Positions 1-6,930 of a stretch of DNA of 64,000 nucleotides are shown here, piece after piece. The notes beneath the pieces were generated by a model. The model was not told the DNA's origin and did not search any database. It saw only the letters and a list, made by a program, of their open reading frames with translations. This stretch comes from G963668605 sp963668605 (GTDB lineage: Bacteria; Acidobacteriota; Terriglobia; Bryobacterales; Bryobacteraceae). Every line of letters starts with the position of its first letter. The stretch's first letter is position 1. The DNA lies in the NCBI GenBank assembly GCA_963668605.1, contig OY764903.1:1798001-1862000 (forward strand), in the 5' to 3' direction. The position numbers and the translations under genes are program-made.

Positions 1-350
1 TCGGCGGCCGCGTGCCAATCATCGACCTCAAGTTTTTCGTCACGGCGTTGATCCTTCAGCGCCAGACCGGTGCGAACATGGTGGCAGTGCTTGAGAACCT
101 CTCTACGCTAGTCCGCGAGCGCCTGAATCTCGCGGCGAAGATGAAGGCGGCCACCGCACAGCAGCGCTTCTCCGCTGGATTGCTATGCGCCCTGCCTCCC
201 GTGATGGCGCTCGGCTTCTGGATCCTCAAGCCGGAATACATCCGCCTGCTCTATACCGATGAGACCGGCAGCAAGTTCCTGACTTATGCGATCTGTTCGG
301 AAATCGTCGGAATCCTTGTGATCCGGCAGATTGCGAGCCCGAAATTCTGA
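1..350 (+). CDS. tadB: TadB-like type II secretion F-domain protein, C-terminal part
   Basis: This is the 3' end of a gene that starts before the window; the frame stays open to the left edge. The visible 110 or so residues match the C-terminal half of a T2SSF domain: an amphipathic helical stretch containing TGANMVAVLENLSTLVRER, then two membrane helices (about residues 50-68 and 88-104). TadB is an inner-membrane platform protein of Flp/tight-adherence pili, which assemble from prepilins with the ATPase TadA. A second T2SSF gene starts 2 bases after the stop, the usual tadB-tadC order. The assignment to TadB rather than TadC rests on that order. Confidence 0.8.
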   Translation, partial: GGRVPIIDLKFFVTALILQRQTGANMVAVLENLSTLVRERLNLAAKMKAATAQQRFSAGLLCALPPVMALGFWILKPEYIRLLYTDETGSKFLTYAICSEIVGILVIRQIASPKF

Positions 351-351
351 T

Positions 352-1287
352 ATGTTGACGAGCGCCTTTTTCTTCATCCTATGCTTCGCCACGCTGGCGG
401 CTCTGGCTTGGGCCTCCATGCTGCTCTTCCAGGAGCAGGACGATCCGCTCAGCGATCGCCTCGACGAACTCCAGGCACACGCCATGGCTGGTGCGACGCA
501 TGTTTCGCGGCGCAAGGGGGGCGGCGGCTTCCTCAACAGCTTTCTCTATTTCGTCAGCCTATTTCCGGGCGGCGAGGACTTCATCCGTGAGACCGATCGC
601 GAACTCGCGCAGGCTGGCATCCGCAAAAAACAGGCCACCGCGATGTACATCATGGGCAACATCCTGTTCATGATTCTGATCTTGTGCGCCATGCTCTATT
701 TCAACCGGGACAACCCGGTCTCGGCAAAATTCGGCGCGCTGGTAGCGGCGGGCCTGCTGGGCTACCTGATTCCCAAACAGGTTTTGCACCGCCTGGTCGC
801 GCGATACAGGAAGAGATTGCAGGATGCCCTGCCCGACACCGTCGACCTGCTCGGCATCGTGCTCGGCACCGGACTCGCTATCGACCAGGCGATGATGCGC
901 GTCAGCGACGAGATGCAGTTCATCTATCCTGAACTGGCCGCGGAGTTTGCCACCGTCGTCATGCAGGTCAAGGCCGGACAGGAGCGCGGCAAGGCGTTCA
1001 ACGCGCTGGTGCGCCGCACCGGAATCGAGGACATCAAATCGCTGGCGGCGATGATTATCCAGAGCGAGCGCTTCGGCACCAGCCTTTCGCAAGCGCTCAA
1101 GGTCTACGCCGACGCTTTGCGCATGCGGCGACGCCTGCGCGCGGAAGCGGCCGTGGGCAAAGCCGGCATCAAGATGCTCTTTCCGATCGTGCTTTTCATT
1201 CTGCCCGCTCTGTTCGTCGTGGCGCTGGTGCCGGGACTACTCAGCGTGCTGCGCGACCTAAAGGGCGGTATCGGCGCGGGCCGCTGA
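352..1287 (+). CDS. tadC: TadC-like type II secretion F-domain protein
   Basis: About 311 residues. I chose the ATG at 352, just after the preceding stop, because the in-frame GTG 21 bases upstream would overlap tadB. An N-terminal membrane helix is followed by a pair of central helices (roughly residues 100-150), the T2SSF cytoplasmic domain with DALPDTVDLLGIVLGTGLAIDQA and the highly typical SLAAMIIQSERFGTSLSQAL segment, and a C-terminal helix with ILPALFVVALVPG. TadB and TadC together form the inner-membrane platform of Flp pili. Nothing in the gene looks broken. A long hairpin and then a group II intron follow the stop, so transcription probably ends there. Confidence 0.85.
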   Translation: MLTSAFFFILCFATLAALAWASMLLFQEQDDPLSDRLDELQAHAMAGATHVSRRKGGGGFLNSFLYFVSLFPGGEDFIRETDRELAQAGIRKKQATAMYIMGNILFMILILCAMLYFNRDNPVSAKFGALVAAGLLGYLIPKQVLHRLVARYRKRLQDALPDTVDLLGIVLGTGLAIDQAMMRVSDEMQFIYPELAAEFATVVMQVKAGQERGKAFNALVRRTGIEDIKSLAAMIIQSERFGTSLSQALKVYADALRMRRRLRAEAAVGKAGIKMLFPIVLFILPALFVVALVPGLLSVLRDLKGGIGAGR

Positions 1288-1293
1288 CGACTT

Positions 1294-1399
1294 ACGCCTC
1301 CGGTCGCTGCCGCTCCCGGCACCGTTTGGGGTCCCGACGTTCAATCCGGCCAACGTTCATTCGGCCAACGGTGCCCGGAGCGCCAGCGACGGGAGGCGT
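1294..1399. repeat. Long hairpin repeat, copy 1 (bidirectional-terminator-like)
   Basis: The arms 1294-1326 and 1367-1399 are inverted copies of 33 bases with only three mismatches; the loop is 40 bases. The hairpin lies just after tadC and, intron apart, just before the 3' end of the convergent CoA-binding-protein gene. The 3' arm runs to within two bases of the group II intron's first base. About 31 bases of the arm recur, with two differences and in the opposite orientation, at 6844-6874, so this is a repeat family and not merely a terminator. Confidence 0.75.
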
Positions 1400-3273
1400 G
1401 TGCCCAGCATGGGCAGAATCTAATTGGATGAAAGGAGCCAATCGGAGCCGATGAAGGCAACCGTAGCGAAACGCAAGGCGTAGCCGCGAGGCGAAGCCGA
1501 AAGAAGCGCGTAGCAAACTCTCGACCGTAGGGACACGAACTGGCAGTGAGGCCGGGTGCGGGCGGCAAGCTGGCGCCAAACAGCGAAGCCCAAAGATCAT
1601 CAAGACGCATCAGGTACAGCCAGTCGGCACGAGGGGACAGATTCTGCACCTTACCTGGGGAGATCTCTTGCATGAGAGTGGAGGAGAAGTCAGCAGAGGC
1701 CGTAGTAGCGAAGAAGCCGTTGTAATGACGGTGGAGCGAAGGGCCGAAGGACCAATGCATTGGAGCTAGAGGAGGAACTGGAGGCCGGCGCAATAAGCGA
1801 ACTCGAATCGCGGGACGTCACAACTACGGTGGCGAGAGCCCGGGAGTGCTTTCGGATCAGGCGGTGCAGCCGCGGAAGTCTGAACGCGAGGAGACGATGC
1901 CGGAGCTCTGCGAACCTCTCGACGGAGAGCAATGTACGAGACGTTAATGGAAACAGCCGTACGGGACGAGAACTACGCGCAAGCGCTGGCGGCGGTGAAA
2001 CGCAACCGGGGAGCGGCGGGTATCGATCGGATGACGACGGCGCAACTGGAATCGCATCTTCAGGCGAACTGGTGGATCCTCAAAGACAAACTTCTGAAGG
2101 GGACCTACGTTCCAAGTCCCGTGAGGCGTGTAGAGATACCGAAGCCAAGCGGGGGCACGCGGACACTGGGCATCCCGACGGTACAGGACCGGTTCATACA
2201 GCAGTTGTTATTGCAAGTGCTGACACCGGTCTTCGATCCGCAATTCAGCGGGCACAGTTACGGATTCCGGCCGGGGCGCAGCGCACAGGACGCCGTGCGA
2301 GCCGCACAGCAATATGCGCAGGGAGGGAAGGACTGGGTGGTGGATCTAGACATCGCCAAGTTCTTCGACCACGTCAATCACGACATCCTGATAGGCCGGA
2401 TCGCGGAAGTGATCCGGGACAAACGGGTGTTGCAACTGATTGGGAAATACCTGCGGCGGGGAAGCATGGTGAACGGGGTGGTGACGAAAAGCGTGGAGGG
2501 AACGCCGCAAGGCGGACCGCTGTCTCCATTGCTGGCCAACATCTACCTGGACGCGCTCGATAAGGAACTGGAGCGGAGGCAGCACAGCTTCTGCCGCTAT
2601 GCCGATGACTGCAATATCTACGTAGGCAGTCAAGCGGCGGCGGAGCGAACGCTGGCTTCGATACAGGGCTGGATCGAGAAGCATCTGCGGTTGAAGGTGA
2701 ATGCCGCCAAGAGCGGAACGGGGAGGGTTTGGGAACGTAAGTTCCTGGGCTTTCGACTGGACTGCAAGAAGCGGATCGGAATAGCACCGGAGAGTGTCGA
2801 ACGATTCAAGGACCGGGTTCGCGAACTCTGGGATGCGCGGCGAAGTCGCAGCAGTAAACAACTGCGTGACGATTGGAACCGCTACGTGCGTGGCTGGTGG
2901 GGGTACTTCCGGCTGGTCGAAGCACGGACCCGGATTCGCGACCTGGAAAGCTGGGTTCGACGGCACATTCGGAAGTGTTTCTGGTTGCGATGGCACGACA
3001 CGCGGGGACGACTGCGAAAGTTACGGCAGCTTGGCATCACGCGGGACCGGCACTTAGGCGTGGTCGGCAGCAGTCGCGGAGCATGGGCGATGGCGGTGCA
3101 TCCTGTAATCAACACCGCCATCAGCCACGCGAAACTGCGGAGATACGGCTTCTTGTTTCCAACCGATCTTGAGGCTCGTTAGATCGCCTTTGGTTCAACC
3201 GCCGGATGCGGAAAACCGCACGTCCGGTGGTGTGGGAGGGTGGCCGGGCGAAATCCCGGTCACTCCACCCGAT
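1398..3273 (+). mobile_element. Group II intron, class C-like, with maturase
   Basis: The 5' end reads GTGTG at 1398, followed by a paired segment around CCCAGCATGGG typical of domain I. About 530 bases of structured RNA precede the maturase gene. The 34-base domain V hairpin lies at about 3196-3229: a 9-bp stem, two-base CG bulge, 5-bp stem and AAAA loop. The G-U wobble places the catalytic triad as CGC instead of AGC, as in group IIC ribozymes. A domain VI-like hairpin follows, ending near CGAT at 3273. The maturase lacks an endonuclease domain. Direct insertion beside a hairpin also fits class C. The ends are inferred to within a few bases. Confidence 0.85.
1932..3182 (+). CDS. ltrA: Group II intron reverse transcriptase/maturase
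   Basis: 416 residues. The reverse-transcriptase domain covers about residues 55-275 and contains GFRPGRSAQDAV, the metal-binding DLDIAKFFD strand, EGTPQGGPLSPLLANIYLD and the catalytic YADD box at 223-226. A maturase (X/GIIM) domain follows, with the DDWNRYVRGWWGYFRL segment at about residues 313-330. The protein ends without a Cys-rich or HNH endonuclease domain, as usual for class C introns, which move by using nicked or forked DNA at hairpins. It promotes splicing of the intron RNA and copies it during retrohoming. The frame is intact, so the intron may still be active. It is read in the same direction as tadC. Confidence 0.93.
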   Translation: MYETLMETAVRDENYAQALAAVKRNRGAAGIDRMTTAQLESHLQANWWILKDKLLKGTYVPSPVRRVEIPKPSGGTRTLGIPTVQDRFIQQLLLQVLTPVFDPQFSGHSYGFRPGRSAQDAVRAAQQYAQGGKDWVVDLDIAKFFDHVNHDILIGRIAEVIRDKRVLQLIGKYLRRGSMVNGVVTKSVEGTPQGGPLSPLLANIYLDALDKELERRQHSFCRYADDCNIYVGSQAAAERTLASIQGWIEKHLRLKVNAAKSGTGRVWERKFLGFRLDCKKRIGIAPESVERFKDRVRELWDARRSRSSKQLRDDWNRYVRGWWGYFRLVEARTRIRDLESWVRRHIRKCFWLRWHDTRGRLRKLRQLGITRDRHLGVVGSSRGAWAMAVHPVINTAISHAKLRRYGFLFPTDLEAR

Positions 3274-3281
3274 GATCCAAG

Positions 3282-3686
3282 CTACCGCATCAGCCGGCGG
3301 TGGTCCTTCAAAATGCAGCGGTCCATCACGACGCCAATCCCGGCCGCGCGTGCGAGCGCCGCGCCATCGTGGTGCTCAACACCCTCCTGCATCCAGATCC
3401 AGCGCGCGCCGATTCGGATGGCCGCTTCAACAACCTCGAGCACCGTCTCCGAGCGCCGGAAAATATCGACGACATCCACCTTTCCCGGAATATCTTCGAG
3501 CCGCGCGTAGCACTTCTCGCCGAGCACCTCGGTTTCGTTCGGATTCACAGGGATGATGCGGTAGCCCGCGCCTTGCATGTACTCGGCCACGCCATAGCTT
3601 GGGCGGAACTTCTTGTTGGAGAGGCCCACGACGGCGATCGTGTGGGCGTCTCGAAGGATCTCACCGATCAGGTCGTTTTCCCGCAT
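3282..3686 (-). CDS. CoA-binding domain protein (YccU type)
   Basis: 134 residues, the usual size for stand-alone CoA_binding proteins. A Rossmann-like fold is evident: the beta-strand plus glycine turn IAVVGLSNKKFRPSYGVAEYM near residues 17-37, then YRIIPVNPNETEVLG, DVVDIFRRSE, and a helix with ARWIWMQEGVEHHDGA. Members bind CoA or acyl-CoA; their cellular role is poorly defined. It is the last gene of the scpA-scpB-synthase run. Its ATG overlaps the upstream gene's end by 26 bases, which suggests translational coupling. The stop is only about 8 bases from the 3' end of the group II intron. Confidence 0.85.
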   Translation of the reverse strand: MRENDLIGEILRDAHTIAVVGLSNKKFRPSYGVAEYMQGAGYRIIPVNPNETEVLGEKCYARLEDIPGKVDVVDIFRRSETVLEVVEAAIRIGARWIWMQEGVEHHDGAALARAAGIGVVMDRCILKDHRRLMR

Positions 3687-4422
3687 CTGTTTCCTCCTCC
3701 TCCAACTTCAGCAACCGGCGAAAACGCTGCACTTCCTTCGGCGTCAGATGGCGGATCTCGCCGGGCTTGAGCGACCCGAGTTCCAGAAAGCCGACCTTGA
3801 CGCGCCGCAGCTTCTCTACCAGCCGCCCAAACGTCTTGAACATCTCACGAATTTGATTCTGGCGGCCCTCCGTAAGACGCACTTCATACCAGGGATTCAC
3901 CGCGCGCCGCACCATTTTCAGTCCAGCGGGCGCTGTGCGGCGCCCATGCAGCGCAACACCACGGCGGAACTGCTCTTCCTGCTCGGACGTGAGCATGCCC
4001 GTCACCTTGACCACATAGACCTTCTCCACGTGGTTCTTCGCCGCCGTAATGCGGTTGGCGAACTCGCCGTCGTTGGTGAACAGCAGCAGTCCTTCACTGT
4101 GGTAGTCGAGCCGTCCCACCGGATAGACGCGCCCCTTGACGCCACGAATGAACTTCATCACGGTTTCCCTGCCCTCGGGATCGAAGACCGTGGTGACGCA
4201 CTCCTTCGGCTTGTGCAGCGCGATGTAAATCAGATTCTTGGGCGCATGCAGCAAACGTCCGTCCACCTTGACGTGGTCGCGTTCTACATCCGCCTTGGTA
4301 CCGAGTTCGGTAACGGTTTTGCCGTTCACCGTCACGCGTCCAGCGACGATCAGATCTTCCGCTTTGCGGCGGCTCACGATGCCGGCGTTGGCAATGATTT
4401 TTTGAAGCCGTTCTTCAGCCAT
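3661..4422 (-). CDS. Pseudouridine synthase, RsuA/RluB/RluE/RluF type
   Basis: 253 residues. An N-terminal S4 RNA-binding domain (residues 1-60: LQKIIANAGIVSRRKAEDLI, GRVTVNG) precedes the catalytic domain. The active-site motif GRLDYHSEGLLLFTNDG around residue 110 carries the Asp that attacks the uridine. Motif III is visible as EGRQNQIREMF, and the Arg/Lys-rich end is typical. The family converts specific uridines of 23S or 16S rRNA; rluB-type genes often follow scpB, so RluB (23S helix 89-90 region) is the likely ortholog, but the exact target is inferred. Its ATG overlaps the end of scpB by 8 bases. Confidence 0.9.
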   Translation of the reverse strand: MAEERLQKIIANAGIVSRRKAEDLIVAGRVTVNGKTVTELGTKADVERDHVKVDGRLLHAPKNLIYIALHKPKECVTTVFDPEGRETVMKFIRGVKGRVYPVGRLDYHSEGLLLFTNDGEFANRITAAKNHVEKVYVVKVTGMLTSEQEEQFRRGVALHGRRTAPAGLKMVRRAVNPWYEVRLTEGRQNQIREMFKTFGRLVEKLRRVKVGFLELGSLKPGEIRHLTPKEVQRFRRLLKLEEEETDAGKRPDR

Positions 4423-5344
4423 CTATTTCCTCGACCGGCTTCTCGCCGGCTGGTTCGGGCGGGGCTTCCACAACCACTTCAGAGACTTCTACAACAGTCT
4501 CAGTGGTTTCCACCACCGCTTCAGGGGCTTCCACAACTGCTTCGGGCGGCGTCTCAACAACCGCCGCGGGCACTTCCGCCACTGCTTCCGCAGCCTCCGG
4601 CGCATCGCTCTCGATCTCTTCGTCGCTGAGCGCGAACTTGCGCAGCTCTTCGAATTCCTTGAGCGTGGGCAACTCGGCCAGATCGTTTAAACCGAACTGC
4701 ACCAGGAAGTCCCGGGTGGTTTTGTAAAGAATCGGTTTACCTACCACGTTCTTGCGGCCCGCCGTGGTAATCAGTTTGCGGTCAAGCAGAGTCTTGAGCA
4801 CGCCCGCGCCCTGCACGCCGCGTATCTCCATCACTTCGGGCGCCGTGATCGGTTGCTTATAGGCGATCACCGCAAGCGTCTCGAGCGCGGCCAGCGAGAG
4901 CTTCAACGGCGGCTTGAGACTCTTCACGAAAGCCCGGATCGCTTCGTGGTGCTCCGGCTTTGTCGTCATCTTATAGCCGCCCGCCACTTCGCGAATCGTC
5001 ACGCCGTGATGGGGCTGGGAGTAATCCGCCACCAATTCCGCGAGAAGGCGCTCCACTTCGTCGAGCGGTTTGCCGATCGCCATCGCAATCTGCTGCGCCG
5101 TGAGCGGTTCATCGGTGATATAGACGGCCGCTTCGAGAATCGCTTTAAGCTGCGCGTCGGGGTCGTCGTGTCTTTCGGAGATTCCGAGCGAGCCTTCAGG
5201 CAGGGCGTCCCACTCCTCCTGCGAAAGCGGCTCGGGCGCGTCGTCGTCCACGAAATTCTGTGCGGCTTCCGTCTCCCCAATAGGAGCGGATTCCACTTGC
5301 TCGTCCGGCTCGGCAGCCGGATCGATGATGTCGTTCGGTTCCAT
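4415..5344 (-). CDS. scpB: Segregation and condensation protein B
   Basis: 309 residues, much longer than the usual 180-200. The conserved two winged-helix core lies at about residues 60-235: LKAILEAAVYITDEPLTAQQIA, GVTIREVAGGYKMTTKP, LSLAALETLAVIAYKQPITAPEVMEIRGV and LLDRKLI. ScpB forms the kleisin-interacting part of the Smc-ScpAB condensin, which compacts and segregates chromosomes. Unusual here are an acidic N-terminal extension of about 60 residues and a C-terminal tail of about 60 residues made of imperfect Val-Val-Glu-x-Pro/Glu-Ala repeats. The gene sits between scpA and the pseudouridine synthase in a tight operon. Confidence 0.92.
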   Translation of the reverse strand: MEPNDIIDPAAEPDEQVESAPIGETEAAQNFVDDDAPEPLSQEEWDALPEGSLGISERHDDPDAQLKAILEAAVYITDEPLTAQQIAMAIGKPLDEVERLLAELVADYSQPHHGVTIREVAGGYKMTTKPEHHEAIRAFVKSLKPPLKLSLAALETLAVIAYKQPITAPEVMEIRGVQGAGVLKTLLDRKLITTAGRKNVVGKPILYKTTRDFLVQFGLNDLAELPTLKEFEELRKFALSDEEIESDAPEAAEAVAEVPAAVVETPPEAVVEAPEAVVETTETVVEVSEVVVEAPPEPAGEKPVEEIDG

Positions 5345-5350
5345 TGCGAG

Positions 5351-6142
5351 CTAAATGTAATCCTTTTCGATTGCGCTGACGGCATCGTCCGTGGGGAACG
5401 CCTCTTCAAACTTCTCGTGCCGGTGGATCACGATGCTGCCAAACAACTCGCTCTGCTCCAGGACCACGGCCTGCAGCTTCACTAGTTCCAGTATCGCTAG
5501 AAACAGGCACACCATGGCGCGGTGGCTGCGCTGGCGCTCAAACAACTCCGCCACGGAGAGCTTGTCCCTGGGCTGTTCGGTGAACAAGGCCTTGAGGTAG
5601 CCAACCATCTCCGGCACCGTGACCTCTTCCTTCTCGATGTTGTAGATAGGACGGCTCTTGGCGCGTTCGATCACCGTTTGCAGCGTCTTGACCAGGTCGA
5701 ACAGCGTCACGGCCAAGCCCGGCGTGTCTTCTTCGGAGACAAAATCCTGTATGCGTGGATTCGACCAGACCGCCTCTTCGATCATCCGTTTCTGGTGCAG
5801 CATCTCGGCGGCGTTCTTGAAGCGCTCGTGTTCAAGCAGGCGGTTTACCAACTCCGTGCGCGGGTCTTCTTCCTCCTCGATCTTGGCCAGTTCGGGATCG
5901 CGCGGCAGCAGCATCTTCGACTTGATGTGGATCAGAGTCGCGGCCATGTACACGAATTCAGCGCCGACTTCCATGTCCTTCTCCATGGCGGCCTGCACGA
6001 ACTCGAGATACTGGGAAGTGATCTGGGCAATAGGGATATCGTAAATATTGATCTGCTGCTTCCGGATCAGGTCGAGCAGGAGATCAAGGGGGCCGTCGTA
6101 TTGCTCCAGATGGACGTCTAGCGGAGATGACACTCTCACCAA
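5351..6142 (-). CDS. scpA: Segregation and condensation protein A (kleisin)
   Basis: 263 residues, a normal length. The N-terminal kleisin motif is clear: LEQYDGPLDLLLDLIRKQQINIYDIPIAQITSQYLEFV at residues 12-49, with AEFVYMAATLIHIKSKMLLP just after. The C-terminal winged helix contains the segment FLAILELVKLQAVVLEQSELFGSI. ScpA bridges the SMC heads and binds ScpB. It is the first gene of a four-gene minus-strand run, 6 bases upstream of scpB. I kept the ATG at 6142; a start a few codons later is possible. The divergent lipoprotein gene begins 70 bases away, so the promoter must lie in that short gap. Confidence 0.93.
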   Translation of the reverse strand: MVRVSSPLDVHLEQYDGPLDLLLDLIRKQQINIYDIPIAQITSQYLEFVQAAMEKDMEVGAEFVYMAATLIHIKSKMLLPRDPELAKIEEEEDPRTELVNRLLEHERFKNAAEMLHQKRMIEEAVWSNPRIQDFVSEEDTPGLAVTLFDLVKTLQTVIERAKSRPIYNIEKEEVTVPEMVGYLKALFTEQPRDKLSVAELFERQRSHRAMVCLFLAILELVKLQAVVLEQSELFGSIVIHRHEKFEEAFPTDDAVSAIEKDYI

Positions 6143-6211
6143 GATAACATGCCCGAAAAACCGCCGCCTCTTCTTCAGAACTCGTTCAAAAACTGGTAAG
6201 TTAGCCTTACG

Positions 6212-6748
6212 ATGCGAATTTTGAAAGCAGCAGCGGCCTGCTGCGGCACGCTGTGCCTATGCGCGTGCCAGAATATCCCGGCCATCTACCGCCCCCCGGC
6301 GCCTCGCGAGCCGATCAGCGGGGCAATTGCCAGCCCGGATTTCTCAGCAGCCGCCATGAACGATCCGAAGGCCGCGAAGTTTTTCCTGCGCGACATCGAC
6401 AGCGACCTCGCCGCAAACACGTGGCGCTGGACAGGACCGAATCCGGCGCTGCGGCTTCGAGCTCCCGAGACGCCGCCCTTCGATCTGATCATCGATTTCG
6501 CCGTCGCCGAGGCTACGTTCCGGGAAACCGGTCCGCTTTCGATCCCCGTCACGCTGAACGCAAGGCCCCTCGATACAATCCGCTGCGCGGCGCCCGGGCG
6601 GATGCTGTTCCGCAAAGCGGTCCCGGCGGAATTGCTACGTCCCGGCGATCTGACGGAAGTGGCGCTGACTATTGACAAGACATGGAAGGAACCCGGTAGT
6701 GGACGGCTTTATGGCATTCAATTGTTGCGCGTGGCCCTGGAGCGTTAG
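6212..6748 (+). CDS. Putative lipoprotein of unknown function
   Basis: 178 residues. The N-terminus is a lipoprotein signal peptide: Arg/Lys at residues 2-5, a hydrophobic run rich in Cys and Ala, and a lipobox-like LCAC with the likely acylated Cys at residue 19. The mature part contains DSDLAANTWRWTGPNPALRLR and FAVAEATFRETGPLSIPVTLN, which looks like an all-beta, carbohydrate-binding-module-like sandwich, but I cannot assign a family. It faces a membrane protein gene downstream on the same strand that has a somewhat similar C-terminal beta domain (LLVNGQSQGTREFRTV), so the two may work together at the envelope. This is inference only. Confidence 0.7.
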   Translation: MRILKAAAACCGTLCLCACQNIPAIYRPPAPREPISGAIASPDFSAAAMNDPKAAKFFLRDIDSDLAANTWRWTGPNPALRLRAPETPPFDLIIDFAVAEATFRETGPLSIPVTLNARPLDTIRCAAPGRMLFRKAVPAELLRPGDLTEVALTIDKTWKEPGSGRLYGIQLLRVALER

Positions 6749-6790
6749 ATGAATCTCACCGAACGCTGGCCGCACAGGAAATCATGGCGC

Positions 6791-6876
6791 TGTCGCCTCC
6801 CGGCACCGTTGAGCGAATCCCATTGTCACCTGCTCCATCGTCCAACAGTGCCGGGAGCGGGAGCGACCGGAGGCGG
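6791..6876. repeat. Hairpin repeat, copy 2
   Basis: The 3' arm at 6844-6874 matches the arm at 1296-1326 over about 31 bases with two differences, in inverted orientation. The 5' arm (6795-6810) is a shorter, internally deleted version that still pairs with CAACAGTGCCGGGAG. It lies between the lipoprotein stop and the next gene's chosen start. Confidence 0.65.
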
Positions 6877-6930
6877 CGATTTCACCATCCCACGCGCGTT
6901 TGCGCGGTTGACTGCCCGCGCAGGATCGAG

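Noticed and set aside
1760..2563. 267-codon plus-strand open frame overlapping the maturase start
   Set aside because: It is a frame shadow of the group II intron RNA and maturase; the translation is low-complexity, Arg/Gly-rich and has no family features.
3613..4629. 338-codon plus-strand frame antisense to the pseudouridine synthase
   Set aside because: It is a GC-rich antisense frame; the minus-strand protein has complete S4 and synthase motifs, so the antisense frame is a shadow.
6784..6930. Upstream extension of the multi-pass membrane protein
   Set aside because: It would be translated from the hairpin repeat; the ATG at 6931 gives a normal signal anchor.
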